64,000 bases of DNA, from the NCBI RefSeq assembly GCF_041228405.1, contig NZ_CP133888.1, forward strand, positions 3,162,001 through 3,226,000, given 5' to 3'. The first letter of the stretch is position 1. Every line of letters starts with the position of its first letter. The notes under the pieces were generated by a model, which had not been told where the DNA came from, did not search any database, and was given only the letters and a program-made list of their open reading frames with translations. Below, in pieces: positions 23,859 to 31,417 of this stretch. Origin of the DNA: Salinilacustrithrix flava (GTDB taxonomy: Bacteria; Actinomycetota; Acidimicrobiia; Acidimicrobiales; Salinilacustritrichaceae). Position numbers and translations under genes: made by a program.

Positions 23859-23864
23859 CAGGAT
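23859..23864 (+). promoter_or_regulatory. -10-like element of the phosphotransferase gene
   Basis: CAGGAT seven bases before GTG 23872; first base off consensus but spacing matches the leaderless set. Confidence 0.4.
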
Positions 23865-23871
23865 CCCCGGC

Positions 23872-25218
23872 GTGACGCCCGACGAGCTCGCCGACCGCCT
23901 CCAGGAACTGCTCCGCACGGAGCTGGACGACCCCGACCTCGAGGTCGGCGGCCTGCGCCGGCTCACCGGGGGCGCCTCGCGCGAGACGTGGGCGTTCGAG
24001 GCCGCCGGCGAGCGGTTCATCCTGCAGCGGGAGCGGACCGGGTCACCCCGCACCGGTGCAATGGCGACCGAGGCGTCGATGCTGCGGGCTGCGGCCGACG
24101 CCGGCGTGCCCGTCCCGCCCCTCGTCAGCGCGTCCGGCGAACCGGGCACCCTCGGTGCCGGGTACCTCGTGTCCCGCTTCGTCGAGGGGGAGACGATCGC
24201 CCGCAAGATCCTGCGCGACGACGAGTTCGCGGCCGCTCGCGACCGCCTGGCCGCTGACTGCGGCCGCGCCCTGGCCGCGATCCACCGGGTCCCGACCGAT
24301 GCGGTGCCCGGCCTGGAGCGCACCGACCAGGTCGCCCAGTACCGCACGGTCCTCGACGACTTCGGTGACCCGCACCCCACCTTCGAGCACGCCTTCCGGT
24401 GGCTGGAGGCCAACCGGCCGCCCTCGAGCGGCGATGCGATCGTCCACGGCGACTTCCGCCTCGGCAACCTCATGGTCGGACCCGATGGGCTGGAGGCGGT
24501 CATCGACTGGGAGCTCGCCCACATCGGCGATCCGATGGAGGACCTCGGCTGGCTGTGCACCCGGGCCTGGCGCTTCGGCAGCGACGAGCCGGTGGCGGGC
24601 GTGGGCCCCTACGACCAGCTGTTCGACGCGTACGCCGCGGCGTCCGGGCGGCCCGTCGACCGGGACGTCGTCCTGTGGTGGGAGGTCCTCGGCACCCTCA
24701 AGTGGGGGATCATGTGCATCATGCAGGCCCGGGCCCACCTGGAGGGTCTGTCGCGATCGATGGAGCTGGCCGCCATCGGCCGGCGGGTGTGCGAGAACGA
24801 GCACGACCTGCTCCTGCTGCTCGAGCCCGACGCGCTCGCCGCGGCGATCGCCCGCCCGGCACCGACCGGTGGGGGAGCACCCGGCCTGCACGGGCGCCCG
24901 ACCGCAGCCGAGCTGCTCGAGGCGGTGCGCGAGTGGGTGGCCGGCGACGTGCGCGAGCAGGCCACGGGGCGGGTCGGGTTCCACAGCCGGGTCGCCGAGA
25001 ACGTGCTGGCCACCCTCGAGCGCGAGGCCACGATGGGTCCGGCGATGGAGGCCGACCACACCGAGCGCCTGCAATCGCTCGGCGTGGCCGACGACCTCGC
25101 CTTCGCCGCCGGCGTCCGTGACGGCAGCCTCAGCGGCGACGAGGTGGTGCGGGCGATGGCGGAGTCCGTCGTCGACAAGCTCCGGGTCGCCAACCCCCGC
25201 TGGATCTGGCAGCGGTAG
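23872..25218 (+). CDS. APH-family phosphotransferase fused to a C-terminal DUF6285 domain
   Basis: A 448-residue protein. Residues 1-320 are an aminoglycoside-phosphotransferase/ACAD10-type kinase: GGASRETWAF nucleotide loop, AIVHGDFRLGNLMV catalytic loop and VIDWELAHIGDPMEDLGW metal-binding segment. Residues about 340-445 (RPTAAELLEAVREWVAGDV and SRVAENVLATLERE) fit the helical DUF6285 domain often encoded beside such kinases; here the two are one polypeptide. In actinobacteria these kinases often accompany acyl-CoA dehydrogenases, suggesting hydroxyacyl-CoA metabolism, which is inference. GTG 23872 matches a -10-like hexamer. Confidence 0.82.
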   Translation: MTPDELADRLQELLRTELDDPDLEVGGLRRLTGGASRETWAFEAAGERFILQRERTGSPRTGAMATEASMLRAAADAGVPVPPLVSASGEPGTLGAGYLVSRFVEGETIARKILRDDEFAAARDRLAADCGRALAAIHRVPTDAVPGLERTDQVAQYRTVLDDFGDPHPTFEHAFRWLEANRPPSSGDAIVHGDFRLGNLMVGPDGLEAVIDWELAHIGDPMEDLGWLCTRAWRFGSDEPVAGVGPYDQLFDAYAAASGRPVDRDVVLWWEVLGTLKWGIMCIMQARAHLEGLSRSMELAAIGRRVCENEHDLLLLLEPDALAAAIARPAPTGGGAPGLHGRPTAAELLEAVREWVAGDVREQATGRVGFHSRVAENVLATLEREATMGPAMEADHTERLQSLGVADDLAFAAGVRDGSLSGDEVVRAMAESVVDKLRVANPRWIWQR

Positions 25219-25327
25219 CGGAACGGGCTACGCGCCGCCGGAGCTGAGCCGAAGGCGAGGCGACCCAGAGACACAGGCCCTCGGCGGCGGAGCCGCCGGA
25301 CCGAGCACCCACGGACGTGAGCGGTCA

Positions 25328-26095
25328 CTACGCACCTATGGCGTGGTAGCCGCCGTCGACGTGGACGATCTCGCCGGTGGTCTGCGGGAACCAGTCCGAC
25401 AGCATCGCCACGGTGCTGCGGGCCACGCCGGCGGAGTCGTTGACGTCCCAGCCGAGCGGGGAGCGGTCGTCCCACACGTCCTCGAACGCCGAGAAGCCGG
25501 GGATCGACTTGGCGGCCATGGTCCGGATCGGGCCCGCCGCGATCAGGTTCACCCGGACGTTCTTCGGACCGAGGTCGCGGGCGAGGTAGCGCGAGGTCGA
25601 CTCGAGCGCGGCCTTGGCCACGCCCATCCAGTCGTAGGCCGGCCAGGCCTGGGTGGCGTCGAAGTCGAGCCCGACGATGGAGCCGCCCTCGGGCATGAGG
25701 GGCACGACGACGTCGGCGATGGTCTTGAGCGAGTACGCCGAGATCTGCATGGCGACGGCGACGTCCTCCCACGGCGCCTCGGTGAAGCCGCCACCGAGGC
25801 AGGACTCGGGGGCGAAGCCGATGGCGTGGAGGGCACCATCGACCCGGTCCCACTTGGCGCCGAGGGCGTCGCGGACGGCCTCGACGTGGTCCGGCACCGT
25901 GACGTCGAGCTCGAGGACGTCGGGCTCGGTGGGGAGCTTGCGTGCGGTGCGCTGGGTGAGGCGGAGCGCCCGGCCCGCGCCGGTGAGCACGATCTCGGCC
26001 CCCTCCTCCTGGGCCAGCTTGGCCACGCCGAACGCGAGGGACGCGTCCGTGAGGACACCGGTGATGAGCAGTCGCTTGCCGTCGAGGATTCCCAT
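25328..26095 (-). CDS. fabI: Enoyl-[acyl-carrier-protein] reductase, InhA type
   Basis: A 255-residue NADH-dependent enoyl-ACP reductase that follows mycobacterial InhA closely (GILDGKRLLITGVLTDASLAF; SIVGLDFDATQAWPAYDWM). The catalytic pair is Y154 and K161 in YDWMGVAK. It completes each fatty-acid elongation cycle in the cytoplasm. At the position of InhA S94 (HSIGF), this protein has alanine (HAIGF, A91), the change known to give isoniazid resistance in mycobacteria. A GGAG Shine-Dalgarno lies five bases before ATG 26095. Confidence 0.92.
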   Translation of the reverse strand: MGILDGKRLLITGVLTDASLAFGVAKLAQEEGAEIVLTGAGRALRLTQRTARKLPTEPDVLELDVTVPDHVEAVRDALGAKWDRVDGALHAIGFAPESCLGGGFTEAPWEDVAVAMQISAYSLKTIADVVVPLMPEGGSIVGLDFDATQAWPAYDWMGVAKAALESTSRYLARDLGPKNVRVNLIAAGPIRTMAAKSIPGFSAFEDVWDDRSPLGWDVNDSAGVARSTVAMLSDWFPQTTGEIVHVDGGYHAIGA

Positions 26096-26137
26096 TGGTC
26101 TCCAGACCTCGGGGTGCGTGGCGACGTTACCGATGCG

Positions 26138-26584
26138 TCAGCCGGGGGGCCCGCAGGTGGCCGACGTCGACGAGGTGTCGCCGTCGGTGCAGGGGAGTCG
26201 GGTGCGGCCGACCCCGGCGCGCAGGGCCCGGTCGCCGACCGGCTCGGGCAGGGTGATCTCGGCGACGAGGTCCACCGTCAGGTCCGAGCACGGCCCCTCG
26301 ACGTCGACGACGACCAGCTCGACGAGGACCTCGGTTTCGGACAGGTCCACCTGGGCGCGGTCGATGCGCCCGCAGCCCGGCTGCCCGAGGGCCGTGGCCG
26401 AGATGGTGTCCTCGTCGATGGCCTGCAGCCGATCCGGCCGGACCAGGCGGCCGTCGTCCTCGGCCCGGAGGAACAGGAAGGCGAGGGTCGCGACGACGAT
26501 GACGCCGACGAGGGCCACGACGAAGGGCACGGGCGAGAGCTGCTGGGGCGGTCGGGCCGCGCCGTCGTCGAGGGGGTCCTGCAC
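26138..26584 (-). CDS. Small membrane-anchored protein of unknown function
   Basis: About 148 residues: a polar N-terminus, one membrane helix at about 18-36 (VPFVVALVGVIVVATLAFLFL), then an extracytoplasmic domain with four or more cysteines (PGCGRID, GPCSD, LPCTDG, ATCGPP) probably forming disulfides. No family recognised. The GTG at 26584 is chosen for its TAACGT -10 element eight bases upstream; a longer frame from 26629 would run through that promoter. It lies downstream of nothing on its strand and 42 bases before the fabI start, so it may be cotranscribed with fabI. Confidence 0.65.
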   Translation of the reverse strand: MQDPLDDGAARPPQQLSPVPFVVALVGVIVVATLAFLFLRAEDDGRLVRPDRLQAIDEDTISATALGQPGCGRIDRAQVDLSETEVLVELVVVDVEGPCSDLTVDLVAEITLPEPVGDRALRAGVGRTRLPCTDGDTSSTSATCGPPG

Positions 26585-26592
26585 GGTCCGCC

Positions 26593-26598
26593 ACGTTA
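26593..26598 (-). promoter_or_regulatory. -10 element of the small membrane protein gene
   Basis: TAACGT on the minus strand, eight bases before GTG 26584. Confidence 0.5.
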
Positions 26599-26632
26599 GG
26601 ACCGGTTTGGGTTCGGCCGAGGACCCCACCGG

Positions 26633-26638
26633 TAGAGT
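26633..26638 (+). promoter_or_regulatory. -10 element of the F420 reductase gene
   Basis: TAGAGT seven bases before GTG 26646. Confidence 0.55.
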
Positions 26639-26645
26639 CCGCCGC

Positions 26646-27383
26646 GTGAAGATCGGAATCCTCGGAGGAACAGGCCCGGCCGGCTCCGCACTCGCGGCAC
26701 GCCTCGCTGATGTGGGCTACGACGTCATCATCGGGTCGCGATCGGCGGACCGAGCCAAGGAGAAGGTCGACGAGCTGCTCGAGAAGTGGCCCGATCGCAC
26801 CCTGGCCATCGAGGCGGGCGACAACGCCGCGGCCGCCGGTGCCGATGTCGTGGTCATCGCCACCCCGTGGGACGGCGCGACCCAGACCGCGGCCTCGGTG
26901 CGCGAGCAGCTCGGGCACAAGGTCGTCATCTCCATGGCCAACGCGCTCACCCGCATCGGCAAGGAGTTCCAGCCGCTGGTCCCGCCCCGGGGCAGCGTGG
27001 CCGCCAGCATCCAGGCCGTGGTGCCCGACTGCAAGGTCGCCGGCGCGTTCCACCACGTGCCGGCCAAGGAGCTCGGCGACCTCGACCACCCGATCGAGAC
27101 CGACGTGCTGATCTGCTCGGACCACGAGGAGGCCACGGCCCTGACCACCGAGCTGATCCAGGCCATCCCCAACATGCGGCCCCTCGACGCCGGCGAGCTG
27201 TCGCAGTCCACCCCGATCGAGTCGTTCACGGCCGTGCTGCTCCAGCTCAACGTCCGCTACAAGACGCGGGTCGCGGTGAAGTTCAACGGGCTGCCCGACA
27301 GCCTCACCGGGCTTCCCAAGAAGCCGCCCCGCGCTGCGGTGGCTGCCGGCAGCGACGCCGACGAGGACGCCAACGCGACGTGA
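26646..27383 (+). CDS. fno: NADPH:coenzyme F420 oxidoreductase
   Basis: A 245-residue Rossmann protein of the NADPH-dependent F420 reductase (NPDG) group. KIGILGGTGPAGSALAARL at the N-terminus binds NADP, SRSADRAKEK provides the phosphate-binding residues, and AFHHVPAKEL and VRYKTRVAVKFNGLP are family segments near the F420 site. It exchanges hydride between NADPH and the deazaflavin F420, supplying reduced cofactor in actinobacteria. Its stop overlaps the mshC start (GTGA), so the two redox-cofactor genes are coupled. Confidence 0.9.
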   Translation: MKIGILGGTGPAGSALAARLADVGYDVIIGSRSADRAKEKVDELLEKWPDRTLAIEAGDNAAAAGADVVVIATPWDGATQTAASVREQLGHKVVISMANALTRIGKEFQPLVPPRGSVAASIQAVVPDCKVAGAFHHVPAKELGDLDHPIETDVLICSDHEEATALTTELIQAIPNMRPLDAGELSQSTPIESFTAVLLQLNVRYKTRVAVKFNGLPDSLTGLPKKPPRAAVAAGSDADEDANAT

Positions 27384-28525
27384 GCCAGCTGCGGCTCTAC
27401 GACACGGCGCGGCGCGAGATCGTCCCGTTCGAGCCGGGCGAGGTCGTCACCATGTACACGTGCGGCATCACGCCGTACGACGCCACGCACCTCGGCCACG
27501 CCGCCGCCTACGTCGGCTACGACGTCCTCCAGCGCCGCCTGCGCGACCGGGGCCACGAGACGCGCTGCGTGCGCAACGTGACCGACGTCGACGACTCCAT
27601 CCTCGGCCGGGCCCGCGAGATCGGCGTGCACTACCTCGACCTCGCCGCGGCCGAGACGGCCAAGTTCGACGACGACATGATCGCCCTCGGGATGCTCCCG
27701 TCGTGGAGCGAGCCCCGCGCCACCTCGGCCATCGCCGACATCCGCGGGTTCATCGGGATGGTGCTCGAGCGGGGCCACGCCTACCAGGCCGGCGGGGCCG
27801 TCTACTTCGACATCTCCACCTACGAGCGGTTCGGGCAGGTGTCGGGCTACGACCGGGCGACGATGCTCGAGTACGCGGCGGAGCGCGGCGGCAACGTCGA
27901 CGACCCGAACAAGCGTGACCCGCTGGACTTCGTGCTGTGGCAGCCGTCCCTGCCCGACGAGCCCTCGTGGGACTCGCTGTGGGGTCCGGGCCGGCCCGGC
28001 TGGCACATCGAGTGCTCGGCGCTGGCCTTGCGCGAGCTCGGCACCACCATCGACCTCCACGGTGGGGGAGCGGACCTGATCTTCCCGCACCACGAGTGCG
28101 AAGCGGCCCAGTCCGAGTCCGCCACCGGCGAGCCCTTCGTGCGCCACTGGATGCACCAGGCGATGGTCCGCATGGACGGCGAGAAGATGTCCAAGTCGCT
28201 CGGCAACCTCGTCTTCGTGTCGGTGCTGCGCGAGGACTGGGAGCCCATGGCCATCCGCCTCGCCGTCGTCAAGCACCACTACCGGGACGGGTGGGAGTGG
28301 CACGACGACCTCATGCCCGCGGCCGCCGATCGCCTCGCACGCTGGCGCGCCGGCGCCGCGGCCGGAGGCGACGGGACCGCCGTGCTCGAGACCGTGCGAG
28401 CCCACCTCGACGAGGACCTCGACACCCCCGGCGCCATCGAGGCGATCGACGTCGCGTCGGCAGCCGGCGCCGACGTCACGGCCGCTGCGCTGCTGCTCGG
28501 CGTCCGCCTCTCGCCCGACGGCTGA
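27380..28525 (+). CDS. mshC: Cysteine:glucosaminyl-inositol ligase of mycothiol synthesis
   Basis: A 381-residue class I cysteine ligase. TMYTCGITPYDATHLGHAA holds the zinc cysteine C28 and the HIGH-type HLGH (37-40); WHIECSALAL adds a second zinc cysteine and GEKMSKSLGN is the KMSKS loop. LRLYDTARREIVPFEPG and GPGRPGWHIEC match mycobacterial MshC rather than CysS, and the anticodon-binding region of CysS is missing, in agreement with the shorter length. MshC joins cysteine to GlcN-inositol using ATP, the step before acetylation to mycothiol. Confidence 0.88.
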   Translation: MSQLRLYDTARREIVPFEPGEVVTMYTCGITPYDATHLGHAAAYVGYDVLQRRLRDRGHETRCVRNVTDVDDSILGRAREIGVHYLDLAAAETAKFDDDMIALGMLPSWSEPRATSAIADIRGFIGMVLERGHAYQAGGAVYFDISTYERFGQVSGYDRATMLEYAAERGGNVDDPNKRDPLDFVLWQPSLPDEPSWDSLWGPGRPGWHIECSALALRELGTTIDLHGGGADLIFPHHECEAAQSESATGEPFVRHWMHQAMVRMDGEKMSKSLGNLVFVSVLREDWEPMAIRLAVVKHHYRDGWEWHDDLMPAAADRLARWRAGAAAGGDGTAVLETVRAHLDEDLDTPGAIEAIDVASAAGADVTAAALLLGVRLSPDG

Positions 28526-28558
28526 GGGATCTGCCGACGCAGGTCGGGTTCTCGCTGG

Positions 28559-28564
28559 TACGTT
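28559..28564 (+). promoter_or_regulatory. -10 element of the acyltransferase gene
   Basis: TACGTT seven bases before ATG 28572. Confidence 0.55.
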
Positions 28565-28571
28565 CCGACCC

Positions 28572-29489
28572 ATGGGGGACGACCGCGAGTACGGACAGCT
28601 CTATCCGGTCGCCAGGGGGTTGATCCGACCGCTGATGCACGCGCTCTGGCGCATCAACGTCACCGGTGCGCACAACGTGCCGGCCGAGGGCCCGGCGATC
28701 TTCTGCCCGAACCACATCTCGTTCTTCGACTCCATGGTCCTGCCCGTCGTGCTGCCCCGCCGGATCAGCTACGTCGGCAAGGCCGAGTACATGGACTCGT
28801 GGAAGACCCGCCACATCTTCCCGGCCATCGGCATGATCCCCATCGACCGCGAAGGGGGCAGCGCCAGCCAGCGCGCCCTCGACACCGCCACCCGGGTCCT
28901 CGAGCGCGGTGAGCTGTTCGGCATCTACCCGGAGGGCACGCGCTCGCGCGACGGGCGGCTCCACCGCGGGCACACCGGTCCGGCGCGCCTCGCCCTGCGC
29001 ACCGGTGCCCCGCTGATCCCCGTCGGCCTGCGCGGCACCGACCGCATCCAGCCGGCTGGTGCTGCGCTGCCCCAGCCGTTCCGGTCCTGCCAGGTCAACA
29101 TCGGTGCGCCCATCGACGTCACCCGGTACCGGGATCGGGCCGACGACCGCCTCGTGCTGCGCCAGCTCATCGACGAGGTCATGTTCGAGATCCGCAAGCT
29201 CTCGGGCCAGGAGTACGTCGACACCTACGCCAACAAGCGCGACGACGAGCGCGAGCCCGAGGCCTCCGACGTCGCCGTCCCGGCGCCGGTGGCCGAACCG
29301 GTCGAGCTCGGCAACGGCAACGGCCACCCGAGAGCCGAGCCCGAGCCCGCCCGCCAACCAGCGCGCGAGCGGGTGCTGGTGGGTGCCGGCGGCGCCCACG
29401 ACGTCGAGGACGTCGCCGACGTCGAGGTCCACCACGACGTGGACGTCCGTCGCTCCTCGGCCGACGTGCTCTCGAAGTGGTGGTCCTAG
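28572..29489 (+). CDS. plsC: 1-acyl-glycerol-3-phosphate acyltransferase family protein (PlsC)
   Basis: A 305-residue acyltransferase. NHISFFDSMVLP (about 47-58) carries the H-x4-D catalytic motif, FGIYPEGTRSRDGRLHRG (about 117-134) the glycerol-phosphate-binding EGTRS motif, and IPVGLRGTDRI follows. It acylates lysophosphatidic acid at the membrane to form phosphatidate. Residues after about 220 form an acidic, low-complexity tail rich in Glu, Pro and Val that is not part of the fold. A leaderless promoter precedes ATG 28572. Confidence 0.87.
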   Translation: MGDDREYGQLYPVARGLIRPLMHALWRINVTGAHNVPAEGPAIFCPNHISFFDSMVLPVVLPRRISYVGKAEYMDSWKTRHIFPAIGMIPIDREGGSASQRALDTATRVLERGELFGIYPEGTRSRDGRLHRGHTGPARLALRTGAPLIPVGLRGTDRIQPAGAALPQPFRSCQVNIGAPIDVTRYRDRADDRLVLRQLIDEVMFEIRKLSGQEYVDTYANKRDDEREPEASDVAVPAPVAEPVELGNGNGHPRAEPEPARQPARERVLVGAGGAHDVEDVADVEVHHDVDVRRSSADVLSKWWS

Positions 29490-29523
29490 GTTCGCGCTGA
29501 GCCGCGTGGGAGGCTCGTCGTCC

Positions 29524-30048
29524 ATGGACCAGGACGCCGTCGACCTCGCCCTGCTCGTCTTCCGCTGCGCCATCGGCGCGGTGATGTTCGCCCACGGGTG
29601 GAACCACGTGTTCCGGGGCGGGAAGATCGAGGGCACCGCCGGCTGGTTCGCCTCGCTCGGCATGAAGCCCGGCATCCTCCACGCCTGGCTGGCCAGCGTC
29701 GCCGAGCTCGCCGCCGGTGCCTCGCTCGTGCTCGGGCTGCTCACCCCGCTCGGCGCCGCCGCGGTGGTCGGCACCATGACCGTGGCGCTGGTCACCAACC
29801 ACCGGGGCAACGGCTTCTTCATCTTCCGGCCCGGTGAGGGCTGGGAGTACGTGATGACCCTCATCGCCGCCGGCGTGGCCCTCGGCGTCGTCGGTCCGGG
29901 CAGCTGGTCGCTGGACGAGGCCCTGGACCTGTTCCAGCCCGTCCCCGGCAGCGACGGCCTCTGGATCGTCCTCGCCGCCGGCTTCGGCGGCGCCCTGGCC
30001 CTGTTGGTCACGTTCTGGCGCCCGGCGGTGGGCGACGGCGAGTCTTGA
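29524..30048 (+). CDS. DoxX family membrane protein
   Basis: A 174-residue protein with four hydrophobic helices. LLVFRCAIGAVMFAHGWNHVF and GWFASLGMKPG near the N-terminus, then AELAAGASLVLGLLTPLGA, are the DoxX/SURF4-like pattern; family members associate with redox or detoxification complexes, but this one's role is undefined. A GGGAGG tract lies 11 bases before ATG 29524. The stop codon overlaps the TTG start of the next gene. Confidence 0.8.
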   Translation: MDQDAVDLALLVFRCAIGAVMFAHGWNHVFRGGKIEGTAGWFASLGMKPGILHAWLASVAELAAGASLVLGLLTPLGAAAVVGTMTVALVTNHRGNGFFIFRPGEGWEYVMTLIAAGVALGVVGPGSWSLDEALDLFQPVPGSDGLWIVLAAGFGGALALLVTFWRPAVGDGES

Positions 30049-31358
30049 CGACGACGATCCAGAGGCTCCGCCTCCACTTCGTGTGCGGTCTCACGACCGG
30101 CATCCAGTTCGACGTGCCCCGCACACCCGGTGCGTTCCGAAGGCAGCAGGCGGAGACGGCCTCGGCCCTCGGCGAGGAGATCGCCGGATGGGAGGTTCGA
30201 GTCCCCGAGAGCTACGCGGACCTGCGGACCAGCTCACGCAGCGGTCTCGATGTGCAGCCGCGGGTGTGGGACAAGGACTCCGTCGGTACGACCCGGCTCC
30301 CGGTCGGTTTCCTCCGGTTCACCAAGGACGCCGCCGTCGACGCTCGAGCCGGTGCGGTCGCTGATGTCGAAGCGCAACTCGAGCTCCTGGTCTGGGCCGA
30401 CGGCACAGCGGTGATCGTGGCCTCTGTGAAGCCCGATCTCCCTGGGGCGATCTCGCCCGAACAGGCACAGCAGTGGATCGACGCGACCACGTTCGGCCAC
30501 CTCGACGAGGCGCTGCGATCGCACGCGCAGGCACTCCTCGATGCAGTCGAGCGGAGGCTCTCTGGACCCGAGCACGGAGGCCCGGCGGTCTCGGGACCGA
30601 TCGGTGATGTCGAGGTGCGCTACGTCGGCCGCCACCGTCTGGTGCACATCGACGCCGAGCCGTGTGCGGCGTCGGTGGATGACATCGGCAGGGCCATGTA
30701 CTCGGATGCCCTCGACCAGAACCTGGTGGACATCAGCTCCGACGAGCGAAGGTACGCCGCCCCGGCCAACGGCATCTCGATCGAGATCGCGCCTGGTCAG
30801 CAGTCGATGCTGTTGCCGGTCGCTCGCTACTACCAGCGATGGATCGCTGCCATCACCAAGGCGGACGACGAGCTGTACGACGAGATCGTTCGGCTGTCGA
30901 CGGCGTCGCAGGCCTTCGGCGAGGATTCGCACACGCAGGGGCATGCGCGGCAGCTGTTCTACGAGCACAGAGACGTGCTCAACGCGCAGACCCCGGTGCA
31001 CACGACGGCGTGGAACACCTACGTGTCGACGTGGCGGGTGGCCGAGCTGCAGGCAGACGTGGAGGAGAAGGTGGCGGTCGTCGACGAGCTGAACCGCAGC
31101 CTTCGGGAGAACGTCGCCAACCGCATCGCTGCGAGGACGGGCGCAGTGGTGACGTTCCTCACGGCGCTGACGCTCGTGAGCATCGTGACCGGGATCGCTG
31201 CGTTCGTCCTCAGCGAGGAGCGCCTGTCGACGCTCACCCGCTGGAGCCTGGTCGGCGCTTCGCTGTTCCTCGCGCTCACCCTCTTCGCAGTGAGCATCCA
31301 GCCCCTGCTCGTGCGGCGCGTGGGTCGTGGGCGTACGGGTGCGGTCGCCGACCGCTGA
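30045..31358 (+). CDS. CorA-shaped membrane protein of unknown function
   Basis: A 437-residue protein with a large soluble N-terminal region (1-335, mixed alpha/beta), a helical stretch VEEKVAVVDELNRSLRENVANRI (about 337-360) and two C-terminal membrane helices (about 366-389 and 401-421) joined by a short loop, ending in a basic tail. This is the topology of CorA/ZntB magnesium channels, but the Gly-Met-Asn filter after the first helix is absent (TGIAAFVLSEERLS). The start is TTG at 30045, overlapping the DoxX stop. Codons ending in A or T are more frequent than in neighbours, suggesting a different origin. Confidence 0.6.
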   Translation: MTTTIQRLRLHFVCGLTTGIQFDVPRTPGAFRRQQAETASALGEEIAGWEVRVPESYADLRTSSRSGLDVQPRVWDKDSVGTTRLPVGFLRFTKDAAVDARAGAVADVEAQLELLVWADGTAVIVASVKPDLPGAISPEQAQQWIDATTFGHLDEALRSHAQALLDAVERRLSGPEHGGPAVSGPIGDVEVRYVGRHRLVHIDAEPCAASVDDIGRAMYSDALDQNLVDISSDERRYAAPANGISIEIAPGQQSMLLPVARYYQRWIAAITKADDELYDEIVRLSTASQAFGEDSHTQGHARQLFYEHRDVLNAQTPVHTTAWNTYVSTWRVAELQADVEEKVAVVDELNRSLRENVANRIAARTGAVVTFLTALTLVSIVTGIAAFVLSEERLSTLTRWSLVGASLFLALTLFAVSIQPLLVRRVGRGRTGAVADR

Positions 31359-31361
31359 GCT

Positions 31362-31393
31362 GGAGGAGACGACAACGACCTTCGTCGCCCTCC
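31362..31393. terminator. Imperfect hairpin between the CorA-shaped gene and thrS
   Basis: GGAGG and GACGA pair with TCGTC and CCTCC around a nine-base loop with mismatches. It lies upstream of the thrS -10, so it could only end the preceding transcript. Confidence 0.35.
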
Positions 31394-31404
31394 GGGGGCA
31401 TCGC

Positions 31405-31410
31405 TACCCT
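31405..31410 (+). promoter_or_regulatory. -10 element of thrS
   Basis: TACCCT seven bases before ATG 31418. The resulting leaderless message leaves no room for a T-box or other leader control. Confidence 0.6.
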
Positions 31411-31417
31411 CCAGCAG

